In this document: positions 10,590 to 20,040 of the stretch, piece after piece | How the letters are laid out: each line of letters opens with the position of its first letter | Position numbering within the stretch: the first letter of the stretch is position 1 | Assembly: GCA_002633005.1 (NCBI GenBank) | Contig: NMRA01001039.1 | Coordinates: forward strand, 41,517 to 65,437 | Direction: 5' to 3' | Source of the DNA: Phoronis australis | Taxonomy: Eukaryota; Phoronida; Phoronidae | Length of the DNA: 23,921 bases | Program-made: the position numbers and the translations under genes | The notes under the pieces: generated by a model | Seen by the model: the letters and a program-made list of their open reading frames with translations, nothing else | Database searches by the model: none | What the model was told of the DNA's origin: nothing

Positions 10590-10789
10590 TCATTTTGTAC
10601 ACAGTTTGCTAATAGTATTCTTGTTCTGATACCACAAGTAAAATTTACAATGCTTCAGAAAATTACGTCGAGTCATGCACAAAACTTGACTTTTTATTCG
10701 CTGAAGCCGAGAGTTAGATTGTTCCACAACCTGTGAATTCAAGAACTTGTGTTGAGGATAAGCCTTGAGATCATAGCTGGGCCCGCAAG
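10590..10789 (-). CDS. KDZ-like gene, last exon
   Basis: The acceptor CTCTTTTTAG ends at 10790. The exon supplies two bases of a split codon, then reads CGPSYDLKAYPQHKFLNSQV followed by VEQSNSRLQRIKSQV and LKHCKFYLWYQNKN, and stops at TGA 10592-10590. The NSQ-x-x-E-Q-x-N-S-x-LQRIK block corresponds to the C-terminal acidic/helical part of the transposase-like fold, where the last catalytic Glu is expected in KDZ-type proteins. The first base from the upstream exon plus CT here gives Ala, joining HFKNHK to ACGPSY, which supports the splice. Confidence 0.65.
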
Positions 10790-11082
10790 CTAAAAAGAGC
10801 ACATTTGACAGGTTTAGTCAATGACATGTGAAACATGTAGTTCGTAGCAATACATTACAATTATTTTCATTTCTGGACTCATCACATTTGGAAGGTACAT
10901 GTAAACTCGATAAAGATTTTTCCAATGAAATTTATTTAAAAGTTTGAAGAAATCCTATGCAGGTCAACACCATATTTAATTGCCATCTCCAAGTCATTAT
11001 GGGATAAAACAACCTCAGCCAGAAAGAAAAAAAGATTAGATATAGAGTCCATCAATTAACTTTTGGACAACAAACCACAAAC

Positions 11083-11913
11083 CTTTATGATTTTTGAAAT
11101 GCAGAGCATCTACACGAAAAGTGGTGTCCTTAAAAAACTCAGGATCTCTGTTGAGGCAGTACACAAGGCGTTGTCGTACACAAGCAATGATGATGCTGGA
11201 ATAGAGAAAATAATAGGAAATAGGGAGAGATCAGCAACACTGCATGTTCACAATGCAGAATGAGCATTTTGTCTTACCATGTTTACAAAATAGCGTGAAG
11301 ACACCCGGCAAAAGGGAACGGTGCCCTTTATTGACCTTAGTGCAGTCTCTGACAGTGCGTGTCTTGTCTGCACTGTATACTCCATGTCCTCTGTGAATTG
11401 GCAATGAGGGAAAGAAGGAAGTATCCTCCACTGGCATGTTAGAAGATTCTATGATTGTGTTGGTGTTATTGAAGGGAGCCAAGGCTTTTGTAATCAAAGT
11501 TTTAATAACTGGACCAAATGACTCCCTATCTTTCATATGTGGAAGACTTTTAAATACTGATGGGACATTTTTTTTGCAAGATCTGCAGGGCACCGTCATC
11601 CTGACAGACATCATTATTCGAGTGTACTTGTTGAAGTGTTTGGTGTACCAGTGGGGAGGTGGTGACCATTGAGCAAGCAGGGTAGACACTACACAGATCT
11701 GTCAGAAGTGGCTTCCACACGTCTGGGCTCTTGTAAAGATGAGGGCTGATACGAGACTTCTCAAAGATATTAGCGAAAAATTGATTATTTTGGGGACACT
11801 CCTCCATGACACCAGACATGAATATTTTCTGTTGCTCTCGTGTCATTCCTGTTGTAATAAAGGATGAAAGCAGCTTTCTGAGATGTTTCGGTAGAAGTAC
11901 TCTCTCCTCCGCA
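11083..11913 (-). pseudogene. KDZ-like gene, large core exon with frameshift and stop
   Basis: The acceptor TTTTATCAACAG ends at 11914. The first frame reads AEERVLLPKHLRKLLSSFIT through SPDVWKPLLTDLCSVYPACS to ALQILQKKCP. At the eight-A run (plus-strand T8, 11568-11575) the likely coding frame moves to SVFKSLPHMKDRESFGPVI and then KVNKGHRSLLPGVFTLFCKH. That second frame meets TGA at 11233-11231, then recovers as YCLNRDPEFFKDTTFRVDAL to HFKNHK at a GTTTGT donor (GT at 11082-11081). The DDE-type YDNA residues survive only in a third frame (LLVYDNA near 11180). A GTAAGA donor at 11277 and TTCCAG acceptor at 11196 could instead define an 82-bp intron, but that splice also runs into a stop. Confidence 0.6.
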
Positions 11914-12705
11914 CTGTTGATAAAACAAGAGTTATAAGACTTGGTGGGACAGGGAGCACAGTAAATTGATAGCTCAAATAGACAGTCCTATTTTTTAAAT
12001 AAGACAATACATGAGTTAGGTACAATGTTTCTAAAGCGCCTGGCACAAAAAACAGTACTTGAATAACTCAATTTACAATTATGAAATTGCCTCAAATTGT
12101 TCCTTTGTCAAATTGTACATCCTTTAGGGCTTCAAAAGAACTTCCGTGCTCTCATTTGTTGAGACCAGGTTGTACAAGTTGTTTTTGTCAAGGTGTGTCA
12201 TCTAATGTGTTGAACACGATCTCAAGGAATAACACCTGACAGTTTTTGCAAATGTAAAAATGACTTCTCATCGAATAAACAAGCTGAGTTCATTCAGAAA
12301 TTACTGGTCCATTTACAACATGAAAACTCTATTCAGATGCCGATCAATTCAAACATAACGTGCTATGATGTTAGCATAGTTTTGTAATGCACTCATGTTC
12401 GGTGATGCAGCTTTTCCCTAAAACAACTAACAATGACAAAAACTATATTATGTGAATATACAGTAGATTTTAAGGTGTGATGAATTGTTGACGAAGGTCA
12501 CAATTGCATTTTCTTAACAATTGTCAGGTAAGCATTACAAATCTGCTCAAAAGATGAACACCATCCGTTCAGGATAGGGCTTTAGCAATTATAAGAGACT
12601 CTCACGTAAATGTGTAGTATTACAAAGTTATAGAAAATTTGATTTTGATGCAAGGATAATTACATGTACAGAAAAGGGTCAAGTCTTCAAGACATAATAA
12701 ATTAC
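11914..12705. other. Intron of the KDZ-like gene
   Basis: AT-rich sequence between a GT donor at 12705-12704 and an AG acceptor at 11915-11914 (minus strand). Joining the exons makes CG+T (Arg), continuing in frame. No other feature is seen inside. Confidence 0.5.
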
Positions 12706-12993
12706 CGTTTGTTGTTGGTATCTGGTGGAAATGTTCCTGATACTTCAGCAAGTGTTGACCAAGATGATAATTCTTTTCTAAATGATATAGATGTGGCATC
12801 CATGACAAACGTATCAGGGTCATCACCACAGTCAGGACATATGAACGATTCATTAAAATCGATGTCCAGCAGATCAACAAAAGCATACCATGCCCAACGA
12901 AATTCATTGTAAGAAAAGTTAGCTGCAAAGTTTCTGCAACCCAAGTCCTAACAGAAATGTTTGAGCACAGTATATTCAGTGAAGATAGTAGAT
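12706..12993 (-). pseudogene. KDZ-like gene exon with CPDC pair and in-frame TAG
   Basis: The acceptor TTTTATTTCAG ends at 12994. One base completes the Arg codon from the previous exon, giving R-STIFTEYTVLKHFC, then TAG at 12950-12948. The same frame continues as DLGCRNFAANFSYNEFRWAW, then a YAFVDLLDIDF stretch, ICPDCGDDPDTFVMDATSIS and FRKELSSW, to a GTAATT donor at 12705. The CPDCG pair and the Asp in VMDATS fit the start of the catalytic region of this family. A second acceptor-like TAG/G at 12948 could skip the stop, but it would break the phase with the upstream exon. Confidence 0.6.
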
Positions 12994-13143
12994 CTGAAAT
13001 AAAATAGATTGAGGTGCAGAACAAACAGATTTTAGATGGATCAATAACAAATGAAGAAAGCATTTCAAAAACATTGAAGATGGTGTTCACCGAAACTAAC
13101 AAATGATTGTTTTTCTAATTAAAATACCTTGTATGTAAGTGCT

Positions 13144-13219
13144 GCAGTGTGGCCTAGTGGGATATGTGTTGCTTCCATTACTCGAGGTCATTTGTTCGAG
13201 TCCCACTGGCGCACACTGC
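13144..13219 (+). repeat. tRNA-like (SINE-head-like) sequence
   Basis: TGGCCTAGTGG at 13150-13160 matches the tRNA A box and GTTCGAGTCC at 13194-13203 matches the B box. The spacing is about right for an internal RNA polymerase III promoter. GCAGTG (13144-13149) and CACTGC (13214-13219) can pair as an outer stem. The D and T arms do not fold properly, so it is not a working tRNA gene. A tRNA-derived SINE or decayed tRNA inside an intron of the KDZ-like gene is the best reading. Confidence 0.5.
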
Positions 13220-13509
13220 TAGACCCTTGAGTCAGGTTTTCTACTTCCAAAGTTTGGATTTAACTATATATTAATAAAGCAAAATAATAGTTCCAAGTGA
13301 TTAGTGCAATGAGCCCTCGTGAGCCACCTGTGCACGTCTGGTGCAACTTGAACCAGAGTGCCAATGTTGCTAATGTCTCTAATATTATAGGGTTCACGTT
13401 ATGTAACTACTTTGATCTCTTTAAAAGGAAATTTGCATTGCAATAAAAATGGCACAAACATATTTACTCTATACACAGCTTCAAGCATTAAGCAAAAGCA
13501 TTTTTTCAC

Positions 13510-13645
13510 CTGCCAGTCAAAAAATAGTGCATATATCTCCTCAACACCTCGTGGTAGACCATGTAATGTCCCATGTTAATAATGCCCACTTCAAAGCCAT
13601 CGATTTCTTGCACGGTCTTACATTCTGTACACTTTTGAGTTGATA
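13510..13645 (-). CDS. KDZ-like gene exon with CxxC pair
   Basis: The acceptor TTTTCGTTTTAG ends at 13646 and the donor CAG/GTGAAA follows 13510. The frame reads STQKCTECKTVQEIDGFEVG then IINMGHYMVYHEVLRRYMH and YFLTG. The CTEC pair and the following G-I-I-N-x-G-x-Y-x-V-x-H-E-V-L pattern agree with the cysteine-cluster (CxC) region that sits before the catalytic domain in animal KDZ-like proteins. Phases match the exon at 15656-15558 upstream and the exon at 12993 downstream. Confidence 0.6.
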
Positions 13646-13690
13646 CTAAAACGAAAAGCACACGTCTTACTAAAACTACTGGAAATATGT

Positions 13691-14221
13691 GTTTTACCAA
13701 CAAAAGTATATATTTTTGGTGGTCAATGGTGTCAGATTTTGTGACTATATTTGTGAAGAAAATTGTTTAGTCAATTAAATTCTCATTCATTCAATAAATA
13801 CAAGTAATACATTAAACAAACCCAATTTGATGCTTTTACAATACAGGCATTTACTGACGCACCCAACAACTACACATGAAGAAAATATATGTTCTATTCA
13901 GAAAATAAACAGACAGCTTTAAAATAACCATCGAAAAGGTAAAACAAGGAATTAANGTTTTACCAACAAAAGTATATATTTTTGGTGGTCAATAGTGTCA
14001 GATTTTGTGACTATATTTGTGAAGAAAATTGTTAAGTCAATTAAATTCTCATTCATTCAATAAATACAAGTAATACATTAAACAAACCCAATTTGATGCT
14101 TTTACAATACAGGCATTTACTGACGCACCCAACAACTACACATGCAGAAAATATATGTTCTATTCACAAAATAAACAGACAGCTTTAAAATAACCATCGA
14201 AAAGGTAAAACAAGGAATTAA
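13691..14221. repeat. Unmerged contig overlap around N at 13956
   Basis: Bases 13691-13955 and 13957-14221 are 265-bp copies differing at a few positions (for example CATGAAG/CATGCAG and TTGTTTAG/TTGTTAAG). They lie in an intron of the minus-strand gene, so the apparent intron length is inflated. Confidence 0.9.
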
Positions 14222-14732
14222 AGAAGCAAAAATAGGAAAAATAAAAATCCTTCTCAGACCTAGGTCCAAAGTAGAAAGAGGAATATTCAGAACAGTGAAC
14301 TCTTTGGCAATCTACTGTAAAATCAAGACAACCAGAAGAGTGCAACATCCCTCTTCCTCTGCAAAACTTCTTATCTTGATTCACCACTTTTCATGCGATT
14401 ATGCATGCAACAGAACTAATGACAGTGTTCTGAGTAGTTACTTGGTGAAATCAAATGAAAATTTAAAGGTAAAATAGACAACAAAACCAAGAACACCAAC
14501 AACCACTACTCTGAAGCATTTGCACTCACGAACACTGCAAAGGCATTACAAATTGCATCTAATGAGACAGACTTTGTTTCAGTTTTATATAAGTATTGGT
14601 TAGGGTGAGAGTAATTCATTTTGAAACAGAACCCTCAGTAATAAACGCCAACATGGCAACTCGCAATCCCGACTTAGGACGAGCTAGAGCTCATCAGTCC
14701 CGACTTCGCAGGTGGATCGTTAAGTTTTACAG

Positions 14733-14822
14733 GCTATCAGTTCAAACAGGAATACAGTGATGAAGAAATACTAGAGAGGCGCCGTGAACAAGCTCAGACA
14801 ACGGAACGTATGGAGTTATTTG
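14733..14822 (+). CDS. Possible plus-strand exon, charged, unrecognised
   Basis: An acceptor-like GTTTTACAG (AG at 14731-14732) and donor G/GTAAGC (GT at 14823-14824) bracket 90 bp encoding YQFKQEYSDEEILERRREQA then QTTERMELF. The frame is also open to the left as far as about 14676. The Glu/Arg-rich run looks like a coiled or charged helix. It is on the strand opposite the KDZ-like gene, inside its intron, and no partner exon was found. Confidence 0.25.
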
Positions 14823-14829
14823 GTAAGCC

Positions 14830-15557
14830 GGCATTCGTCAGGCACTGTCGATGTCTGCAGGCCACAGACACGGAGATGTTTCACGGTCTCATACTTGCTA
14901 TTTACAGCGTACATTTCATTCTTCACTACCATGAGCCACTTCCTAAGCATTTTGGACTCTCGAGGAAGTAAAAAAAACGATATACCCGCTTTCCTCGCAG
15001 CTGCTTAGTTCGGACAAAACGGAACGATGCACCGCAACGTAGCTGCATTCACTCTGCATATGAACCACTGACGTCGCTAGCGTCGTTTCTCACCTTCTTC
15101 ACAGGTTAACACGACACCTCTTGGCAAGGTAAGGTCGACCGTATGTGAGGCGATGTGGATATAGACCGATTAAGACGGTAAAAAAGACTAATTAAATCGG
15201 GTGGCATTCTCCTTTAAGACATAAAATAAATACAGTTATTAAAAGATAATAGTCATTAACAGATAAAATGACAAGCTACTTTGACAGGCCTGCCACCCTT
15301 GGGCATTAAGGCCCAAACTCTATGGCTCTACATCTTCCGCTCTTGTGGAAATAGTATCTCGTGAAAAACTGTATATATTAGGCACTACATGAAATTTCTC
15401 TATGGGCAACTATGAGCTTTTTAAAGATTACAATGGACACACTAACACATTAAGCTCTTCGTGTACTCTTGTACATTAACATACACTTGTATTGGTTGAA
15501 CATTATTTAGTTGAATATCAATATGAGAGTATGGATATTACAAATACATTGTTGTAC
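14830..15557. other. Mostly unassigned intronic stretch
   Basis: CpG-richer from 14830 to about 15180, then AT-rich. A minus-strand frame around 15000-14830 reads GISFFLLPRESKMLRKWLMV, vaguely THAP-like, but the required Cys pairs are not convincing. Otherwise no feature was seen. Confidence 0.3.
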
Positions 15558-15656
15558 CTTCTACTGCAGGTTCAATCCCATTAACTGCATCAAACTGATC
15601 CATGATTACTTTAACAACCTGTATGTGTTTGCACCAAGGATTTCTAAGTACAAATT
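15558..15656 (-). CDS. KDZ-like gene exon (FVLRNPWCKH)
   Basis: The acceptor ATCTCTTTCAG ends at 15657 and the donor AAG/GTACAA follows 15558. The 99-bp exon reads FVLRNPWCKHIQVVKVIMDQ then FDAVNGIEPAVE. The alternative frame stops after about 17 codons. The two leading bases complete a Glu codon with the exon at 16474-16339, and the last base completes a Val codon with the exon at 13645. The function of this segment is not known to me. Confidence 0.5.
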
Positions 15657-16338
15657 CTGAAAGAGATTGGATGGTTAAATCAATGCTGGAAAAAAGTCAA
15701 ATTTTTTCAAAACCATTTAAAAACATTTATGTTTTATTGCTAACATCTTACGTAGCAAATGCTGTAAATGGGAATTTCTAAAACATCCACAATCCCAAAT
15801 AGTGTTATTTTGCAAATTATAATCTTAATACAGGACTTGATGTGCATGCATTCCTTAGAAAGATCAATCCTAGACCAGAACTGGGGGATCCACAGATTCT
15901 ATTGTGAGTTAGTGATACTGTCAGATTATACAACACGAACCCTCAGTCTAATTTTTACTCCTCTAATTAGATTTCGTAGTCTCACTCATTTTTTCCATGA
16001 CCTAGTGAACAGACTCATTCTATTGGTAACTGTTCTTCTATTGTGAATGAAATATGGATAATATGGTGACAATGGAGAAAATCATAAATTACTCCAAATC
16101 AAACCTTATCTCGCTTAAACTTAATTTGGACAAAATTCCAAGGTCACCAATTGGAAAATGAGGTCACCAAAATAATGACACCCAACATGCCACAATGCCA
16201 ATGTCATGACCTTTATCAAAATTTGGAAATTAAAGAACATGACAAACTGTGCAGGCTTTATGTTGGTGGAAGTGGTATTTTGGAATACCTGGTACTTTTT
16301 GACAAAAAGCATTCATAAAACCACTAATGAAAACCCAC
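15657..16338. other. Intron of the minus-strand gene
   Basis: AT-rich. It contains short chance ORFs and no recognisable repeat or RNA gene. Confidence 0.35.
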
Positions 16339-16474
16339 CAATGAAAGATTGTCGAATGTGCTGATTCAAGCAATCAATCAAACTGCTGGCAGCGTCACAG
16401 GAACACTTAAATACCCAGTAAACACCATCAGCAAACTGTTTTCCAAGTCTTTTCAAAAAAATGAACTGTTTATT
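16339..16474 (-). CDS. KDZ-like gene exon with SWIM-like CxC...CxxxH cluster
   Basis: The acceptor TTTCTTTCAG ends at 16475 and a GTGGGT donor follows 16339. The frame starts in phase 0 (NKQFIFLKRLGKQFADGVYW) and continues VFKCSCDAASSLIDCLNQH then IRQSFI. C-x-C-x8-C-x3-H resembles the zinc-binding SWIM/CxC clusters found at the N-terminal side of KDZ-like and other transposase-derived proteins (canonical SWIM is C-x-H, so this is a variant). It joins in phase to both neighbouring exons. Confidence 0.55.
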
Positions 16475-17761
16475 CTGAAAGAAATGATTTTGTTATTATG
16501 AATTACAACAAGTTAAATAAACTAAATGGTAAAAAATTTTATCAAAAGTTCATTTATTCAGCTTCAAAGAAAGGACCAACTAGTGTGGGAGTCTGAAAGT
16601 GCCACAAAATACAATTTCAATAGACAAGACTTTACTTAATGTATCCAGTATTGCAGCCATGAGAAAGAGTGACTTGAATGAATACTGCATTATATGAAGT
16701 ATATAATAGAAGAGACTGTAATGAAATAGCCTAGAAGCATCCTTAAAGAACAAATTTTCTTATACGTTTTCAGCAATGGGGTTGGAGTAAAATTAGGTAC
16801 AAAATGCATTTGTATCGAACACTGTTTCAGAAAAAAATGTGGAAGTATTTTTGGGCATTTATAGTTGTCACTGCAATATTTTAATTTTATTTGAAGGTTC
16901 AGTGTTAGTTTTGGATGTAGCTGCTAATTCAGTTTTGTTTTCCTCAACATCAACTACCGTATATGTCACAGCCATGATGGTAAAAAAGTGACGTTCAAAA
17001 TTTATATAAGACGTCAACAGCTTGTGAAGTGGAGATTGTGTTATGATAGCAGTGAAGTTTGGTTCAGGTCAGAGTTTGAACTGATCACAAATGCTGAGAT
17101 ATGTGGAGGCATGATGCAGTAACAGGGTAACGTGTGCTTCAACACAATCGTCTGTGTCAAGATGGCACTCATTATGATGAACATGGNTTCAGCAATGGGG
17201 TTGGAGTAAAATTAGGTACAAAATGCATTTGTATCGAACACTGTTTCAGAAAAAAATGTGGAAGCATTTTTGGGCATTTCTAGTTGTCACTGCAATATTT
17301 TAATTTTATTTGAAGGTTCAGTGTTAGTTTTGGATGTAGCTGTTAATTCAGAGTTTTGTTTTCCTCAACATCAACTACCGTATATGTCACAGCCATGATG
17401 GTAAAAAAGTGACGTTCAAAATTTATATAAGACGTCAACAGGTTGTGAAGTGGAGATTGTGTTATGATAGCAGTGAAGTTTGGTTCAGGTCAGAGTTTGA
17501 ACTGATCACAAATGCTGAGATATGTGGAGGAATGATGCAGTAACAGGGTAACGTGTGCTTCAACACAATCATCTGTGTCAAGATGGCACTCATTATGATG
17601 AACATGGCAAAATTAAATCTACTTGCATTTGGCATTTAACTGCACCTGAAAACTTGAATTAGAATATTATGAGTAAATCCATACATGAAGTATACTTTAC
17701 CAGGATGAAAATGACAAGGCTCATAAAATATCAATTTCACTTAAAGCAGAATTGAACCAAC
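16475..17761. other. Intron carrying a duplicated assembly segment
   Basis: Intron between exons ending at 17762 and starting at 16474 on the minus strand. About 420 bp of it is a probable false duplication around the N at 17187. No other feature is seen. Confidence 0.4.
16769..17607. repeat. Unmerged contig overlap around N at 17187
   Basis: Bases 16769-17186 recur as 17188-17607 with scattered substitutions (CAGCTTG/CAGGTTG, GAGGCATG/GAGGAATG) and a small insertion. The copies abut the N on both sides. Confidence 0.9.
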
Positions 17762-17959
17762 CTGGAGACACCGTCTTTCATCATTGAAATCCATCACAAC
17801 CAATGAAGTGTAAGAATCATCAACACACCATAAACCATTCTTTTCACAAAGAAGGTTTTGATAGGTCTTGTCAAGAAGCAAACTCATATCCCAATCAAGG
17901 TCAGGCTGCTCATGGAATTCAGGCTGCATATAAATCAGCTCATACAGAAACGAATACAT
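17762..17959 (-). CDS. Upstream exon of the minus-strand gene, unrecognised
   Basis: The frame from ATG 17959 reads MYSFLYELIYMQPEFHEQPD then LDWDMSLLLDKTYQNLLCE and a WCVDDSYTSLVVMDFNDERR stretch. It ends in phase at CTCCAG/GTTGGT (GT at 17761-17760). The sequence TTTGTAAAG just upstream could be a weak acceptor, or the ATG may start translation, because an in-frame TAA lies 12 bases before it. Joining to the exon at 16474 keeps the frame. No domain is recognised. Confidence 0.45.
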
Positions 17960-18138
17960 CTTTACAAATTATTGCTGAAGGCTTAATTTTAAAAGAAAAT
18001 AGCATTATCAACGTCAGGCGAAATATGAACTTGAAGGCTACCAAGATTTGGCAATAAATAAAAGTTTGGACTGGGTAAAAATATGTGATTAAAAAGAATG
18101 TAAGTGAGATTCCATGGCCTCAACGATGTACTTATTTA

Positions 18139-18596
18139 CAGCTGAGTTGAGTGGACCAGTGCCAGAAAAGTGGTTGGTCAATGGACACAATATAGACTGA
18201 CTGCAGCAAGGATTGAACTGTAGACCCAACGACAGAGGTCAAGTAATTAGCCAAACAGCAATAAATATTATCAAAGTGTTCGTACCATGTGAAAAAGTGT
18301 CTTGTCCTACAGCTGGATTTCCAGAGGTTGATGGTGACACAGAGTTACTTTGTGAAGTTGAAGNCAGCTGAGTTGAGTGGACCAGTGCCAGAAAAGTGGT
18401 TGGTCAATGGACACAATATAGACTGACTGCGGCAAGGATTGGACTGTAGACCCAACGACAGAGGTCAAGTAATTAGCCAAACAGCAATAAATATTATCAA
18501 AGTGTTCGTACCAGATGTCTTGTGAAAAAGTGTCTTGTCCTACAGCTGGATTTCCAGAGGTTGATGGTGACACAGAGTTACTTTGTGAAGTTGAAG
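18139..18596. repeat. Unmerged contig overlap around N at 18364
   Basis: Bases 18139-18363 recur as 18365-18596. The right copy has 7 extra bases (GATGTCT in CCAGATGTCTTGTG), plus substitutions such as GCAGCAAGG/GCGGCAAGG. The 7-base difference falls at the putative donor end of the exon at 18512-18703, so the two haplotypes differ in coding frame or splice position there. Confidence 0.9.
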
Positions 18597-18703
18597 GTGC
18601 CCTAAGGTTTCTTTGAGAAGACTGAGATCCAATTGGACGCCCTGTCAGTTTTGGATTTCTCTTGGTTTTTTCATATAAGCTTGAACTATGTTTTTCTGCC
18701 GCA
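18512..18703 (-). CDS. Putative Ser-rich exon, perhaps 5' part of the KDZ-like gene
   Basis: The acceptor CATTCTATTGCAG ends at 18704 and the donor CATCTG/GTACGA follows 18512. The 192-bp frame reads AAEKHSSSLYEKTKRNPKLT then GRPIGSQSSQRNLRAPSTS and SVSPSTSGNPAVGQDTF. This is a Ser/Pro/Asn-rich, probably disordered segment. Its ending phase (two leftover bases) does not fit directly onto the exon at 17959, so an exon is missing between them or it belongs to another gene. Confidence 0.35.
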
Positions 18704-19242
18704 CTGCAATAGAATGACTCTGACAAGATAAACAACCAAAATACTTAAAGATAGGCTAACACTACAAGGGGAGAACCACATGTTATTTTAATCTCTCCAT
18801 AACAATTTCTTATGACAGACATCTAATATCACCTGCAACAAAAATAAAACTCATTTTGTAAAAAAGTAAAAACAAATCAACAACACATTACTGGACACTC
18901 AAGGTTTGGAGGGTTTAAGCTCGTGATCATGATTTCAACAAATAAGAGACTATAAGCTCTTATTGCATTGAATAAGCAAAGTTTGGATTTCTGACACCAC
19001 CTTNTACTGGACACTCAAGGTTTGGAGGGTTTAAGCTCGTGAACATGATTTCAACAAATAAGAGACTATAAGCTCTTATTGTATTGAATAAGCAAAGTTT
19101 GGATTTCTGACACCACCTTGACGGCGTTTTCCCATTCAGTGACTTTACCAGACGTAGAGGGTTGTGAGCGTGTGATAACATCTAGCTTCTTTTTAACTGC
19201 CAATCACACCCTTTTGTCTGGTATAACATGCAGGTCAATTAT
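18704..19242. other. Left flank of satellite array B
   Basis: Contains the assembly overlap around N 19004. Short minus-strand ORFs (MLSHAHNPLRLVKSLN type) appear in both allelic copies, but I see no reason to call them genes. From about 19209 a degenerate monomer-like sequence (CTTTTGTCTGGTATAACA) introduces the array. Confidence 0.4.
18889..19119. repeat. Unmerged contig overlap around N at 19004
   Basis: Bases 18889-19003 and 19005-19119 are 115-bp copies with only single differences (GTGATCATG/GTGAACATG, TTGCATTG/TTGTATTG) flanking the N. The same sequence occurs a third time at about 19800-19914, which belongs to the next overlap. Confidence 0.9.
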
Positions 19243-19663
19243 CTGTCTGTTTCTTTATATCAACCTGCTCTATGTGGACACTTTTTGTCCAATAGAACAG
19301 TAAAAATGTTTCTTTATATCAACCTGTTCTATGACGACACTTTTTGTCCAATGGAACAGTAAGGATGTTTCTTTATAGCAACCTGTTCTATGTGGACACT
19401 TTTTGTCCAATGGATCAGTAAGATTGTTTCTTTATATCAACCTGTTCTATGAGGACACTTTTTGTCCAGTAGAACAGTAAGAATGATTCTTTATATCAGC
19501 CTGTTCTATGTGGACACTTTTTGTCCAATAGAACAGTAAGAATGTTTCTTCATATCAACCTGTTCTATGTGGACACTTTTTGTCCAGTAGAACAGTAGGA
19601 ATGTTTCTTTATATCAACCTATTCTATGTGGACAATTTTTGTCCAGTAGAACAGATAGAATAT
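19243..19663. repeat. Satellite array B, first block (about 7 monomers)
   Basis: Seven 59-bp monomers of the type TGTTCTATGTGGACAC-TTTTT-GTCCA followed by an ATAGAACAGTAAGAATG-type tail and TTTCTTTATATCAACC. It ends at the N and is probably an allelic copy of the left part of the next block. Confidence 0.9.
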
Positions 19664-20040
19664 NGGCTAACACTACAAGGGGAGAACCACATGTTATTTT
19701 AATCCCTCCATAACAATTTCTTATGACAGACATCTAATATCACCTGCAACAAAAATAGAACTCATTTTGTAAAAAAATAAAAACATATCAACAACACATT
19801 ACTGGACACTCAAGGTTTGGAGGGTTTAAGCTCGTGAACATGATTTCAACAAATAAGAGACTATAAGCTCTTATTGCATTGAATAAGCAAAGTTTGGATT
19901 TCTGACACCACCTTGACGGCGTTTTCTCATTCAGTGACTTTACCAGACGTAGAGGGTTGTGAGCGTGTGACAACATCTAGCTTCTTTTTAACTGCTAATC
20001 ACACCCTTTTGTCTGGTATAACATGCAGGTCAATTATCTA

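Larger units (their letters stand above)
10590..17959 (-). pseudogene. KDZ-transposase-like multi-exon gene, broken copy
   Basis: Exons at 17959-17762, 16474-16339, 15656-15558, 13645-13510, 12993-12706, 11913-11083 and 10789-10590 read leftward on the minus strand. Split-codon phases agree at every junction (0/0, 1/2, 1/2, 2/1, 2/1, 1/2), which chance ORFs would not give. The core matches the motif order I know from KDZ-type transposase-derived animal proteins with Cys clusters: a CPxC zinc-like pair, VMDATSISF, GHRSLLPGVFTLFCKHG, a degraded YDNA site, YCLNRDPEFFKDT, HFKNHKACGPSY and LNSQVVEQSNSRLQRIK. Damage: TAG at 12950-12948, a frame change at the A8 run 11575-11568, TGA at 11233-11231, and a disturbed frame at the YDNA site. 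The 5' end is unresolved and may include 18703-18512. An old but sequencing-error-prone gene is the alternative. Confidence 0.65.

Noticed and set aside
12948-12950. Alternative splice acceptor TAG before GACTTGG that would avoid the stop
   Set aside because: It would leave a phase mismatch with the upstream exon. The acceptor at 12994 fits the phase and extends a family-like reading up to the TAG.
13144-13219. Functional tRNA gene
   Set aside because: A and B boxes are present, but the D-arm and T-arm stems do not pair and the acceptor stem works only with an offset.
14830-15010. Minus-strand THAP-like reading (LLPRESKMLRKWLMVV)
   Set aside because: The LRKW-like run is suggestive, but the leading Cys pair and the C-x2-H end are absent and no good splice sites bound it.
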